A DNA stretch of 64,000 nucleotides from Siphlonurus alternatus (GCA_949825025.1 OX463784.1:21417368-21481367); one strand, 5' to 3'. Shown: positions 1-11,238, counted from the stretch's first letter. Notes: generated by a model not told the origin, from the letters alone. Program-made: numbers and translations.

Positions 1-121
1 CAGTCAGGGTGAGGGCGTCACGAGTGCCGACAAGCAGTCGAGGAACGGGACTCTCCGAGGTGGTGTAGGCCCACTGAACGTCACTGCCGGCACCCTCTCC
101 TGCCTCGGTACGAGCCCACAC
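1..121 (-). CDS. RTK exon 19 (partial): end of FN3-5 and start of propeller 3 (residues 1192-1231)
   Basis: The exon starts after a CTTCCTCAG acceptor in phase 0. It reads VWARTEAGEGAGSDVQWAYT, the last strands of FN3-5, then VPRLLVGTRDALTLT, which looks like the opening strand of the third propeller. It runs off the left edge of the window, so its donor is not seen. Confidence 0.88.
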   Translation of the reverse strand, partial: MWARTEAGEGAGSDVQWAYTTSESPVPRLLVGTRDALTLT

Positions 122-415
122 CTGAGGAAGTAGAGATGGTAGTGAGATCACGTGACAGAATTACGGTATAGTAGAACATAACTATTTCAAGATATAAAAA
201 GGAATTAAACTTTGATAAATCATCTAAATACGTAATAATTTACCTGAATGCTTTCTGCATTTGTTTTTAATAATTAATTGTTAAATGGAACTTTCTCTCT
301 TGTATAGGGTGAAAAAATATTTTAATATTGTAATTTTACTATTACAATTTTAGTACTGTACACTACATTATTCTGTCAATTAAAAACACTAATAAAATCC
401 CTCCTTACTACTGAC

Positions 416-808
416 CTGGAAGGAGTATTCACTGTACGACAGCAAATTTTCTGTAGTGTACTGCAACTTCTTGGCAGGCAACTCTTTCTCAGAACAATCC
501 TCCTCTCCGTTCAGACACATCTTGACTCTGTACGACATCACTTCTCCGTTGGGTGCTAGCGGAGGATTCCACCGGAACTGGGCCGAGATCTCACTGTTCT
601 CCCCGACTGGAGAGGGGCGAGCGAACGAGACGAAGACTCGAGCAGATGTGGGGGCGGAGGGAGGAGCTGAGGGGGTGCGCAGGCGAGCGGGGGGTACACG
701 AACACCCTGTGACGTGCCCCAGTACGTGAACCCTCTCACCGAGATGTCCAGGGGAGAGTACGGAGGAAGGGTGCGGGGGTAGCGAATGCTGGTCTGGTTA
801 GTCTCAAG
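416..808 (-). CDS. RTK exon 18: end of FN3-4 and most of FN3-5 (residues 1061-1191)
   Basis: This is the longest exon (131 codons). It completes FN3-4 with LPPYSPLDISVRGFTYWGTS, where FTYWG matches a ROS1 signature at the same site. A proline/serine-rich linker (TPSAPPSAPTSARVFV) leads into FN3-5, with FRWNPPLAPNGEVMSYRVKM and the strand E/F motif TENLLSYSEYSFQ. Phase 0 on both sides; CTGTTGCAG acceptor, GTCAGTAG donor. Confidence 0.93.
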
Positions 809-1330
809 CTGCAACAGAGGGGGAATGTGAGGAAACAAACAAACAAGTTACATTCCTACATAGAGAGGAGAAAGTTTTTATTTAATTTAAATTTTAAACT
901 TCAATATTTTGTTATTTTATCTAGTCTTCTATACTACATAACTAAATAAATTACATTATTAAACTTTTCCATAAAAAAATCCCACCTTGTATATACATTT
1001 CCCTTTTCTACTCTCTTCCCCTCCTCTCGATCCTTACAAACCGGCAATAGCCAAGAAAATTTGTTTTTTTAAAAACAATAGAAAAAAACAGCCCATGGGG
1101 CAAATAAAAACTGAGCAGTCCATTCACTAAAGTGTTCATTCACACAATCAATCATTAATTTTATTTCTCTTCATAAAGCCAATTCCAGATAAAAAAAAAA
1201 AAAAAAAAACACCTATGCTTGGCAATAGCCAAATTTCAGATATGCAGAAAGATGGATTTTAGGGCGCAGCTTATGAAATGTATTCAATGCACCAAATCAG
1301 ATTAGGTCAACCAAATTAATGAAAACTCAC
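809..1330. other. RTK intron 17-18
   Basis: AT-rich intron with a poly-A run of about 20 near 1190-1209. Nothing else is recognised. Confidence 0.7.
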
Positions 1331-1500
1331 TAAAATTTCCTGCTGCGACTGCTGCTCCCAGATCTTCACCTCATAGAAAACGCAGCCGTAGTTGACATTG
1401 GTCACTGGCGACCAAGTTACGTTGAAGCCGTCCCACGAGCCAATCAGACGCACAGACTCCAGCCTGACAGACTCCGGGATCACGTTGATTGGCTGGCCAC
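1331..1500 (-). CDS. RTK exon 17: start of FN3-4 (residues 1004-1060)
   Basis: The exon encodes the A-C strands of FN3-4: INVIPESVRLESVRLIGSWD, GFNVTWSPV and YGCVFYEVKIWEQQ. The core Trp and the VFYEVKIW strand C are typical of FN3 domains, and NVT is a sequon. Phase 1 in, phase 0 out; TTCTCACAG acceptor and GTGAGTTT donor. Confidence 0.9.
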
Positions 1501-1983
1501 CTGTGAGAAATAGAGATATTACAGTAGAGGCTTTCAGTGTTCCCCTTCAGAAAAATTTTCTCCATAAGTCACCATGTTAGAAAATTTTAATTTTGTTCTC
1601 AGTACATTTAATTTGAAACCATCTTCTACCCCATGAATCAAGAGCTTATTTTTCTCAAAAATATTTAGTCAAAAAAGCAACTTCCTTTTTTTTCCCCATA
1701 GGTTTTGATAAGACAGTGGGAACACTGCAAAATCAGCCAACATGAAGCCTTTATTTCTGTAGTTATAGCCCAATATTAAAAAAATATTAACGGCTAACAC
1801 ACAGACCGTTATACTTATTGTTAATTATTCATTCTTATTCAATTAGTCAGCAGACAAGCTTATTCTCCTATGCTATTTTTTTTTATCTTGCTTTAATAAT
1901 ACAATATATTTACTGAGATTTAACACACTGAATTTAAATTATGTCCTAAATTTTTAATATAACAGTGAAGTAGAGTAGAGAGT

Positions 1984-3047
1984 TTATTTATTTATTTATT
2001 ATATTTTCCTTCGAACAAGATACAGAAAAGTTGAACAAAGGTAGGAAACCCAAGAGAATCCAATAAGGATTATGAAAAACCGGGGTTTAACATGGGCACC
2101 CAACAACAATCATAATAACATACTTGTCAAAAAAAAAAAAAAAAATAACAGAAAACAATTACAATTAATAAAATATAATAACATATTTACATATTTACAA
2201 TCATAGTAAAATTTACAGGAAGTGCTCACGAACACTTTTATAGAAACTCCGACCCTGCAACGACCTTATACCAGCAGGGAGAGAGTTCCAAGTGCCACAC
2301 ACTCTAAAATAATACGATGATTGACGGGCAGAGGAACGTGAAAATGGAAGCTTGAACAAAATACCAGTTCTGTTACCTCTGCCATGAGATTGAGCCCTAC
2401 AATCAAGAGACAAAACAGAATATGGACTCAAAAAAAGAGCACCGTCAATACATTTTTTCAAAAATACTACATCATTTTGGTGCAAAAGGTTTTTTATAGA
2501 AGGGAGGCGACACCTTCTTAATCTTTCTACAGCACTTAACGATTTATCATTAAGGATTAACCTAGTTGCCGTATTTTGAATCCTTTCAAGAATACTAATA
2601 TTGTTAAGTGAGGTGGGATGCCAAGCCGGGGTTCCATATGTAATAATTGACCTTATAATAGCAATATACACAGCCCTCAGAACACCAGGCTTGGCATCTT
2701 TGAGATTATGAAATAAAAAACCTAGCAACCTTACAGCTTTTGCCCTAACGTTATAGACATGAAGATTCCACCTGAGATCTGAGGAGATAAACACACCAAG
2801 TAACTTAACCGAATCTACAATTTCAATGCCCTCATTATTAATAGAATAACTAGAGGCAATTGGATTGTGAGATCTCGTCACTCTCAGATGATGACTTTTT
2901 TTTTGCATTAAGCTGCATGTGATTGTTATTGGACCATGTAAGTACAGTATCTAAATCTTCTTGCAATATTTGAGAGTCCTCCTCACAACGAATAGCATGA
3001 AATAACGTGCTATCATCAGCAAACTCTCTGAGCTGCGTGCGCAAGCT
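1984..3047 (-). mobile_element. 5'-truncated CR1/jockey-like LINE fragment in RTK intron
   Basis: On the minus strand a reverse transcriptase C-terminal region can be read in two frames. The first (about 3044-2850) contains the catalytic FADD box (REFADDSTLFHAI). The second (2908-2213) carries the post-catalytic region (KLLGVFISSDLRWNLHV, ERIQNTATRLI, TWNSLPAGIRSL). The frames are separated at a poly-A/T run near 2890, so the copy is broken there by at least one indel. The 3' UTR ends in a short TAAA/AATA tail at about 1984-2002, typical of CR1/L2 elements. No ORF1, endonuclease or RT N-terminus is present. It is a dead, 5'-truncated insertion. Confidence 0.85.
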
Positions 3048-3153
3048 AAAGAGTTAAAGATGTTATTCTCATCTACCCAGTACTTTATTAGTATTATAAA
3101 ACCTAAGCAGTAAACATTAAAAGTTATTATAAAAAAATGTATAGATTGCTCAC

Positions 3154-3318
3154 CAGATGGCAGCAGCTGTCTGGTGGGGTCGATGACAGCCACCACGTTC
3201 AGTCCAGAGAGCCCCGAGCCCGAGATTACAGCCGCGCTTGATCCGGTCATGTCCGAGATGACCGCACTGTTGCTGTCCTGCAGCCACAGTAGATGGTCGC
3301 TGTAGTAGCACAGAGGGC
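3154..3318 (-). CDS. RTK exon 16: last blade of propeller 2 (residues 949-1003)
   Basis: The exon encodes LCYYSDHLLWLQDSNSAVIS and VVAVIDPTRQLLPSG. YYSDHLLWLQD is a YWTD-like closing blade, and P-x-R-Q-L-L-P-S-G ends the propeller as in ROS1. Phase 1 on both sides; CGTCCTCAG acceptor, GTGAGC donor. The intron after it carries the LINE fragment. Confidence 0.92.
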
Positions 3319-3441
3319 CTGAGGACGACAAGCAGAGTTAGCTACAGGTAGCTTGGAGCTCAGGGTAACATCAGCTAGAATACGTATGTATACTCTAAAC
3401 TATTTTCAATACAGCAAAAAAACAAAACAATTAAAAAGGAG

Positions 3442-3751
3442 AATAGACTATTGTCCTCAATTTTTTTTATTGCAGAAATGGATAGAGGGTGCAAAGTTAT
3501 GCTACCCTGATTTTTTAGAGCCCGGGAACTATTTTTAAAAAATTATTGAAAGTCCTTTTCGTGACGTCACGAGACGCCGCTCCTTAAGAAAAAGATAGGA
3601 CTTGCCGCCGCGTGACGTCACAAAAAGAACTTTCAATAATTTTTTAAAAATAGTTCCAGGTCTCTAAAAAATTTGAAAAAAATCAGGGTAGCATAACTTT
3701 GCACTCTCTATCCATTTCTGCAATAAAAAAAATTGAGGACAATACTCCATT
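3442..3751. mobile_element. Foldback MITE, family A copy 1
   Basis: An almost perfect palindrome of about 310 bp. Both arms carry TATTGTCCTCAA, then ATTGCAGAAATGGATAGAG and a G/C-rich CGTGACGTCAC segment near the centre. It sits between RTK exons 15 and 16. The same sequence recurs at 62745, and a sister subfamily at 34635, 56320 and 63092. No coding capacity. Confidence 0.9.
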
Positions 3752-3810
3752 TGACGTCCCTTTCAAATGTGAACATTGAAGTGCTTGTTTGTGATTTCTC
3801 TAGAACTTAC

Positions 3811-3981
3811 CCTGCACGACAGGATGCATGAGGTTGGTGACTCCTGGTTGCACTTCCTGAGCTCCTGGCTTTGTTTGGGAAGGGTCCAGTGCCATGGGGG
3901 CTTTGAAGAGCTGAGAGCCTTCGTAACTCCTTACAATCCAGAACACCAGGTGGCGCTCAAGGTCCAGAGTCAGCCCCATCA
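3811..3981 (-). CDS. RTK exon 15: propeller 2 blade (residues 892-948)
   Basis: The exon encodes MGLTLDLERHLVFWIVRSYE followed by SQLFKAPM and a proline/glutamine-rich loop. LTLDLERHLVFWIV is a diverged blade with FW in place of YW, as expected near the end of the second ROS propeller. Phase 1 on both sides; GGTATAG acceptor and GTAAGT donor. MITE A1 lies in the intron just downstream (3442-3751). Confidence 0.92.
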
Positions 3982-4484
3982 CTATACCATGTACCAGAAA
4001 AACGTGTTGTAATGGACATAAGAGTAATTATTACAATAATGTTTGTCACTACGTTGACCATCATCTCTAAGGAGATCAAGATATTATCAAGTCCAAAATA
4101 TGTACAGCATGGAGAGTTTTGTAACATGTAGAAAATTTAAGGGGAAAAAAAATAGCTTAAAAAAAATCTCAGCTAAAACAATTACCTATAGTACACATTT
4201 TTAAAAACTTGTTGCATTTTTTACAGGTAAAATAGTACATAAGTACATAAATAAGATTTTTATGTTTTAATTTGCTAATTGACTAAATAAATTGGTGGCT
4301 TTATTGCAAGCTTTCCTCTGAATCAATTATGTCACCTTTAAATAAGAATGCAGATATCACCTTTTGCCATTAAACCATTAAATGATTAAAATATTAAAAA
4401 AATACTTAGAAAATGAATTATTTGAAATTATTTTGAAACTCATTATTACATCAAATTTAGTCATGAATGATTATATTCTCTCAC

Positions 4485-4674
4485 CTTGTTTGCCAGAGAA
4501 CACCTGTGCAGGGTAGTAGGTGTGTCGGTGCTGACCATTCAGTCTCGCACGCTCAACAGCATGGCCCGTTGACCAGTAGAGAAAGGCGTTTAGAGAGTCG
4601 ATGTGTAGCTCTTTAGCTGTTGTGATGATGGGCACCGGCTCCTGATTATCACCAGTAAGACTGCCCCGTGTGAG
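4485..4674 (-). CDS. RTK exon 14: propeller 2 blades (residues 829-891)
   Basis: The exon encodes LHIDSLNAFLYWSTGHAVER, RLNG and VFSGKQG. DSLNAFLYWST is a YWTD blade, and the combination ARLNG ... VFSGK closely resembles the same region of vertebrate ROS1 as I recall it. Phase 0 in, phase 1 out; ATTTGCCAG acceptor, GTGAGA donor. Confidence 0.92.
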
Positions 4675-5250
4675 CTGGCAAATATAAAATTAGAGGCTTA
4701 AATTTAATACAATTCATTCAAGATATTGCAACAGATAGGAATTGAATAATGTATTGTAGTTAAAAATACATCTGCAAACAATTATATTTTTGCTGATGTT
4801 AAAGTTTATATCATCACTTTTTATAATAAGAAAATAAGATTTTAGTTACTTATTAAATATTGAACATTTTAACATTTATATATTTTTAAAGCTTTTAAAG
4901 TTACAAACAAAACTGATACAAATAAACTAAAAAAGAAATATTGTCACATAGAATCAGACTTCTGTTGTGTTAATTTCAAGAGAGAGTGGCTCAATCTGGG
5001 TAACAAGAGCATTTTTTTTTTTTAAATGTCAATGCCTGTGTAAATAGAGTAAAAAATAATTTTGTCACAATAAAATTCAAATTTTCATTCATTTGTGTAT
5101 ATTATATCTACAAATTATTTTATTTTTTCTGTTAATTGTAATAGCTAGTACTAGCAAGTATAATGTATCCAGAAACAGATAATATTTGTTAATAAGTGAC
5201 TGCAGCTTCCATCGTCTTTCTAATTTTGATGTTTGAAAGCATTCGCTCAC

Positions 5251-5451
5251 CAGTTGCTGCTTGGGGTTAGACCAGTACAGTTTCTTGCCGAGCCAGTCCA
5301 CGGCGATGCTGCCTGCACTGACCACACCGTGCACGTGACCTCGGGCCCGGCTTGTCAGGTTGAACCAGAGGGTGCGTGAGGCGTTGGTGGCTAGGAACAG
5401 GGTGTCCTCAAACCAGGCAACGCCTGTCACGTGGAGCACACCACTTGAGTC
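5251..5451 (-). CDS. RTK exon 13: propeller 2 blades (residues 762-828)
   Basis: The exon encodes VTGVAWFEDTLFLATNASRT and AVDWLGKKLYWSNPKQQL. The second segment is a classic YWTD blade (I-A-V-D-W-L-G-K-x-L-Y-W-S-N). NAS and NLT are sequons. Phase 0 on both sides; TCTGCTCCAG acceptor and GTGAGC donor. Confidence 0.92.
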
Positions 5452-5986
5452 CTGGAGCAGAGAGAGGGATGTTAGAGGAACAAAGAAAAGTAACTTGGAA
5501 GATTTGAGCTGATAACAAAAGAATTAAATGAAATGAATTACATTAAAGGAGAGGAATGGCTTCAGCTAATATGTTTTTTATTAATTTATAAACGATGTCG
5601 AACTTATTTTTGCACCAAAAAATACATCATCACCCTACGCCTTCTAGAAGTTTCAGCAGTGAAATAGAGATGCTGTCTTGTCTGTGCACTTGCAGCAATG
5701 TTTCCATCTTTAAATAGTTTTCTTTTTTTTAAAAAAAAAAAGTTTAAGACTCTCTAGGTACTCTATAATTTTAAAATTAAGAAAAAATGAAATTAGTTCT
5801 ATGCTTCACAATATTAACAGTGATTTTTTTCTTTATAAATTTTGAATTTATTATTTCCTCCATATTGATTTTACTGATTTTAGAAAATCGATACAAAAGT
5901 TGGAAACTGGACTCTCTGAATATAGAAGATATATTTGAATAAGTCTGCAAAATAACATCATATTGTAAAAGTTTCAACATTCTCAC

Positions 5987-6309
5987 CTGCAGCGTGTCTG
6001 CGTGCATCAGCGTCTCCACCCTGTCTCCTGTAGGGTCGCTCTGCATCACACCCTCCTGGGCCCCCCACACGATGGTAGCCTCCCTCTGTCCCGGCCTGGG
6101 GGCTCGGAAAGACTTCCCTCGGAACTCCGCAGACCAGGGTCCCCTGCCCGCAGATGTGTACGCACACGCCTTCAGAGAGTACTGAGTGTCCGGCTTTAGG
6201 ACGGAGAGAGAGAGGGAGGACGAGACAACCTCGCGGGTGATCACCACCTCCCCGCGTGTCTCGTCCTTTAGCTGGACCTCGTAGGACCAGTTCTGCCAAG
6301 CTCCCTTGC
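5987..6309 (-). CDS. RTK exon 12: end of FN3-3 and start of propeller 2 (residues 654-761)
   Basis: The exon continues FN3-3 with GAWQNWSYEVQLKDE, the LKPDTQYSLKACAYTSAGRG strand E-F-G region and GPWSAEF. From about residue 720 (REATIVWGAQEGVMQSD) it enters propeller 2. The WQNWSYEV stretch matches a feature I recall at this place in ROS1. Phase 1 in, phase 0 out; TTTCTTGCAG acceptor, GTGAGA donor. Confidence 0.9.
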
Positions 6310-6798
6310 CTGCAAGAAATCACATTTGAGATGGGGTTTAATAAATGATTAATTTTAAAAATATATATTTTAAATTCTTGAATAAATTAGTGAATGAAAA
6401 ATATTGGAAACTATAAACAAAGGTTCTAAATAGCTTTAAACAGCTTTATACAACAGCTTTTCATAGCATTATTATTGAAACCAAATAATTGAAAGTTATA
6501 AATTACAACATAATTTAGTAACGTAAATCATTTAAAATGAAGTAAAAATTAAATTTTTAGTATACTGCTTTTTAAAATAATAATCACTGTTTTTTCACTT
6601 TCATTACAGCAAAATGGAAAAATATGCTTTTCAGCATTGTCAATCAAAGGAGCTTAAAGGCTACTGATTAAATTATAATTAATTCAACTAGAAAATTTAA
6701 ATATTTTAGAAGCCTCTCTTAATTTAAGAATAAGAATTTTATTACAATTTGATCATCAGTCAATAAAGTCCATTCTTATAAAACAACTCTCCACTCAC

Positions 6799-7118
6799 CC
6801 TGCCCCCCCAACAGATGTGGTGCTTGCCACACCAGTTTTGCAGAGCTGTGTCCCAACACTGCCTGAAGAGCAGACGGAGGGTTGACCGGTACCGGGGTGG
6901 GTTGGGCAGCCGGCAGCAAGATGGCCAGCGAAAAGAGGGCCCTCGAGGCCAGCTGGGGGTACACGTAGTGGTAGTAACTGTCCTTGCCAGAGTGGTACGC
7001 TTCTCCCAGCACCTCGGCACCGTTTGTCCAGTAGAAGAGACCGTTGGCAGTGGCGAGAGAGATCACACGGTCGAACATTGGCTGCTGAGTGTTGTGACGA
7101 ACATTGCTTACTTCCTTG
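6799..7118 (-). CDS. RTK exon 11: last blade of propeller 1 and start of FN3-3 (residues 547-653)
   Basis: The exon opens with KEVSNVRHNTQQPMFDRVIS and ATANGLFYWTNG, the clearest YWTD motif in the gene. From about residue 620 (VPVNPPSALQAVLGHSSAKL, VWQAPHLLGG) it begins FN3-3. Phase 2 in, phase 1 out. The acceptor is ACATTTCAG and the donor GTGAGTGG. This propeller-to-FN3 change inside one exon matches the ROS layout. Confidence 0.9.
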
Positions 7119-7438
7119 CTGAAATGTTTAATTAAAAACAAGATTTAGTATTTTTTTACTAGAAGTAGGTGACACTAAAGTATATATTTTTTAATTTTTT
7201 ATAAAAGTATATCTGCAAATTAACATATTTAAGATATATAAGCAGGTAAAATAAAAATAAATAAATACCATATTTCACTTTTGCTAGTCACCACCTTCTA
7301 AGAGTAAAACATTTAAAAAGCACCCCTGAGCGAAATTGTGCCAATGATGTCAAGCACATATCTAGAGCATGGGTTGTAAGTAACAAAAGCTAATTTAAGG
7401 TTAGTGAACTCAGCTTCACATCTCAGCAATTCACTCAC

Positions 7439-7651
7439 CCATCCAGCGAGACTGCCAGCACGGTATTGTTAGCGTGGTCTGCCACAAGCAGTCTGAAGTT
7501 GGCGTGGTCCACGGTGAAGGCTCCGAGGGCGGGGTGCTCTAAAATGAGCTCCGGGCGAGCTTCATGGCGCACCCCGTTGCTCACCTCGGCCAGATCGAGA
7601 CGGTACAGACCCCCTCGCCCCCGCACACCCTCCATCACCCAGAACATGTAG
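7439..7651 (-). CDS. RTK exon 10: YWTD propeller 1 blades (residues 476-546)
   Basis: With the split codon from exon 9 the exon reads GYMFWVMEGVRGRGGLYRLD, then FTVDHANFRLLVADHANNTV and AVSLDG. The F-W-V-M, VDHANFRLLVADH and SLDG motifs are blade signatures, and NNT is a sequon. Phase 2 on both sides; GTGTTGCAG acceptor and GTGAGTGA donor. Confidence 0.9.
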
Positions 7652-8117
7652 CTGCAACACACGGGGTGAGTGAAAACATGGTTTGATGTGAATTGTTATA
7701 AGACTTCATTACTTGAGTAACAAACCACATAGTTTTATTTTAAAACTAAAACATAACACATAGTTTAAAAATGTAGTGAAATATTAAAGCAAAATTGGGT
7801 CAGTAAATGGAAAAATAAATAATGGTACTGTAAATTATAAAGAATGAAATGAACAAATAAAATACATCCAAACTAAAGATAAAAATATTGAAGAAAATAA
7901 TATTTAGTTCGAATGCTGATGCATTTGACTAACCTTGAATACTGTAAACTTCTATTTTATACTGAATAAACAACTTCTACTTGCAACTGATGAAGCAGCT
8001 ACACAATGCAAAATGTCTCAATAACTTGTGGGAAAAATCGGTGACTGCAAAGTTTTTTCCTGCTGTGAATTTTCAATTGGTAAAGCCTTGCTGGTTATTC
8101 CTATATTTTTCTTTTAA

Positions 8118-8189
8118 GGGTAAGATAACATCATTTTCATGTGTGGCATTATTTTAACATTGGGTCAGCTGATCAGTGTTATCTTACCC
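8118..8189. mobile_element. TTAA-flanked mini-element P3 (72 bp)
   Basis: A short derivative with TTAA on both sides (8114-8117, 8190-8193) and ends GGGTAAGATAACA and inverse complement. The inner right part, ATTGGGTCAGCTGATCAGTG, matches P2's GGATCAGCTGG end segment. It lies in the intron between RTK exons 9 and 10 and looks like an internal-deletion form. Confidence 0.75.
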
Positions 8190-8320
8190 TTAAATATAAA
8201 TCACAACCTAAATGTTTGTTTTTTTCCCCCCTTTAAAACTGAATGACATAGAAAACTAAACAATTCCTTCCATCTCTCTGCATTTTATCACCAGACCAAC
8301 AACTTTTCACCAGCACTCAC

Positions 8321-8630
8321 CCATTGAAAGGGTCGACCTGGAGATGTTGAGGTCTCGAGTGGAAGCCAGCCACGGCCACGGTCAGACCTCCTCCGTCAAG
8401 TCTGCAGCGCACCACCTGCCACTTGGAGGGCGCCCTCGGCTGCTTCGCCTCGCCCACCACGTACAGGAGGTCGTTGAGCCAGTCCACGCTGAGCTCGCGG
8501 GGGGAGAAACCAAGACTGGACGACTCCAGGATGACCTGCGGGGACGGAGGACCTTCCAGGGAGAGACGAGAGACGACGCCAGAGCTGTCCGAGAGAAAGA
8601 GCCAGCCGTGACGCACGTGGAGAGCCAAAC
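8321..8630 (-). CDS. RTK exon 9: YWTD propeller 1 blades (residues 373-475)
   Basis: The exon encodes several propeller strands: GLALHVRHGWLFLSDSSGVV, LSVDWLNDLLYVVGEA and LQVDPFNG. The D-W-L-N-D-L-L-Y and VDPFNG motifs are degenerate YWTD blade signatures. Phase 1 in, phase 2 out; CCGCAG acceptor and GTGAGT donor. Confidence 0.9.
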
Positions 8631-9033
8631 CTGCGGAAAGTTCGTAATAAAATTGAAGTTTGGGACTTTGAGAGAACGACATTAGGGTCTAACTTCTATA
8701 AATTTCATTTACTCAGCTACTGACTTTTATTTGATGGTTCATAGAAATACTGACAAAGGTATATAATTTAACGTTTCAACACTACAAGGCAAAAAAACTT
8801 AATACCATTTATGAATGCATCACAATATTAACAACAACAATTTAAAGTACATTTATTTCCAGTCAAAAGTCCTAAACAAGACTACTGTATATTTAAAAAT
8901 TATCAGCTGCACAGATTTCCAGATTAAAAATTACATTTTTAAAACATAAAAACTCAAATTATTAAAAATAAATATTAAATTAAAAATATAATATTTAAAG
9001 AAGTTTGAAATAATAAATTAATAATAAACAAAC

Positions 9034-9150
9034 CTTGTATATGGTGCTCGGAGGTGTAGATGGTGAGAGGCTCCTGCACCATGTCAGAGTTCTGTCTGAT
9101 CACAGAGTTACGAGTACCCAATAGCAGCACCGGCTCTAGCTCCTCGAGAA
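9034..9150 (-). CDS. RTK exon 8: first blade of YWTD propeller 1 (residues 334-372)
   Basis: This 117-bp exon reads VLEELEPVLLLGTRNSVIRQ and continues to a histidine pair before the donor. The LLLGTRNSVIR segment is the kind of opening strand that begins LDLR-class YWTD propellers in ROS receptors. Phase 1 on both sides. The donor is GTTTGT, a poor 5' splice site, so this exon may be inefficiently spliced. Confidence 0.8.
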
Positions 9151-9742
9151 CTGGAACAAATAATACATCAAGGAACTTATTTTTTTTATTAATTTGATTT
9201 TTGCTCCATTTAAAAGTTCTCTCTCACATACACCATGCTATGTATGTATGATTTTTTTCATATTTTTAGAGAGATCTTTTCAATGGAGCAAATAGAAATC
9301 AGTGTCTCACAAACAAAAACTTTCATCATAGTTGTGTATGAAGTTCACTCAAGGCAAAACTCTATGTGCTTTTTTTTATAACTTTTCAATTGATATACAC
9401 TCGTATACATTGCAGTGTACCGTATTTTAAATATTCATGTCTTAATTTTTATAAATTGATTTTTTACAAAGCAATGGAGATATTCAATTTAATATAAAAT
9501 ATTTAAAATTATAACAATTTAGTCTTCTAGTTCTTTAATCAACATGCATGATTCTTCTGCATCATGCAAATAAACATTTATTTTAATTTTGAACACCTTA
9601 TAAGTCCACAAGATGTGCCCAATTCTTTTCTTTTGAATGCCAAATATATTTGAACTTATTACTGTATATGATACATACTAATGACGGACACAGCTCATTG
9701 TAATTAATCCATTTCCATTGGAAAACCTCTCCCTAAACTCAC

Positions 9743-9896
9743 CCTCTGGTTCAGGTGGCGTGGACACGTTGGTCATGGCGGCAGGTCCCGGTCCCAGCCA
9801 GTTCCTCGTGGCCACACTCAGGGTGAAGTTTCGCTCAGGAGGTACGTTTTGGAACATGTACGAGTAGCTCGTTCCCCCAGGCACCGCAGCAATGTC
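9743..9896 (-). CDS. RTK exon 7: end of FN3-2 (residues 283-333)
   Basis: The exon encodes strands E-G of FN3-2: YMFQNVPPERNFTLSVATRN and the turn NWLGPGP that precedes strand G in many FN3 domains. It contains an NFT sequon. Phase 0 in, phase 1 out; GGCTGACACAG acceptor, GTGAGT donor. It ends in an acidic linker (PPEPEG) leading to propeller 1. Confidence 0.9.
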
Positions 9897-11238
9897 CTGT
9901 GTCAGCCAACGTTAGTACCTCACGTGTTTAGGGATTGCTTTCTGGTAAAAAATATAATGATGCTATGATGCAAAGCTGATGCCGGGGAATGTCCTTTTGA
10001 TTTTAATTAAAACTCAATATTCATAGGTTTTACAGTAAAAATGCAAGAACCTTAGAAATTTCAGTATTAATAATATATATTAAATATTGTATGATCAACT
10101 GATACAGAATATTGTTTCTTTTAATGAACTATTCTTGTTCATTAAGGAACCATCTATGAATGAACAAGGTTACGATTGACATGCTTTTAATTTATATTTA
10201 ATTTAAAAAAAATCACAAACATTAAGCATAGAAAGATTCAAATGCCATATTTTTCTTACATTTTAATTCTAATTCAATAAATTTTTATTTCCATTTTTCC
10301 TACAATCAAAGTGTCATAATATACAATAACATTTGTTGAGGTTGATAGGACAAGTCAATAAGAACAATGTTAGGAAAAGTTCATAAAAAATGAATCAATC
10401 CATGTCAGTTAATTTTAACAAGCAGTAAAAGAACAAATAAAATTTAAACATTGTCATGCAATAGCTTTGCCAGTAAAAGCAGACATGCAAAAATAGAACC
10501 AAAACATATATACTCAGGCTTAAAAAAAAAAAAAAAAAAAAAAAAAAATTTATTACATTAATTGAATAATAGAAATTAAATCCCAGAAATGCTCAAAATG
10601 CAACTTGTCACATGCATAGAAGGGTGATTGGGGGTTTGGTTTCAAGTTATGTTTAAATTTCCAGTTAACAGGCATAAAATCTAATATAAAGTACTGTTCT
10701 CCGATCAGTATTGAATTTTTGTACAATCAAGCATACAGCAATTAGAATTGGCATGATCCTTTACACTATGAATAAAATAATAATAATAACTGCAAATAAT
10801 TAATCATTATTTTAAAGAATTCAACCAATTATTTTATTTCCTTTTTACCATGTTGCATATTTTGAAATTTTCTTGGTAAAAGTATTGAAGCTATGATAAC
10901 AACTACTCTCCGCATCATTTCTGATTTAATTGAAAATTTTTTTCTCTTCTAAAACCATTCATATCATTCTGAATCTGAAATATTTTGTAATACTCAAATA
11001 ACGATTTCAGATAATTATTTGAACCTCTGATACGAGCAATGAAAAATCATTTAACTTGAAACTTCTATTGGTGGATATTTTTTTTATTGTTGCCTCAACC
11101 ATGAATGTAGCACCATGATATAATAATTATAATTAAAATGTGCTCATCTTGTAAGAAAGTAAAAATGCAATAATAATTACCAGTATAAAGAACCATTGCC
11201 ATTCTACTCATCAACACAACAAGCAGGGGAGGGTATAC
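9897..11238. other. RTK intron 6-7
   Basis: A 1.3-kb AT-rich intron with a long poly-A (27 A at 10522-10548). No element or exon is recognised. Confidence 0.7.

Larger units (their letters stand above)
3982..9742. other. Short RTK introns between exons 15 and 7
   Basis: The gaps 3982-4484, 4675-5250, 5452-5986, 6310-6798, 7119-7438, 7652-8320, 8631-9033 and 9151-9742 are AT-rich introns of 0.3-0.7 kb. Apart from mini-element P3 (8118-8189) I see only homopolymer runs in them. Confidence 0.7.

Noticed and set aside
456..782. Plus-strand frame of 108 codons
   Set aside because: It is antisense to RTK exon 18, whose frame is supported by splice sites and FN3 motifs.
6815..7135. Plus-strand frame of 106 codons
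   Set aside because: Antisense shadow of RTK exon 11, which has the YWTD motif and matching phases.
8344..8685. Plus-strand frame of 113 codons
   Set aside because: Antisense shadow of RTK exon 9.
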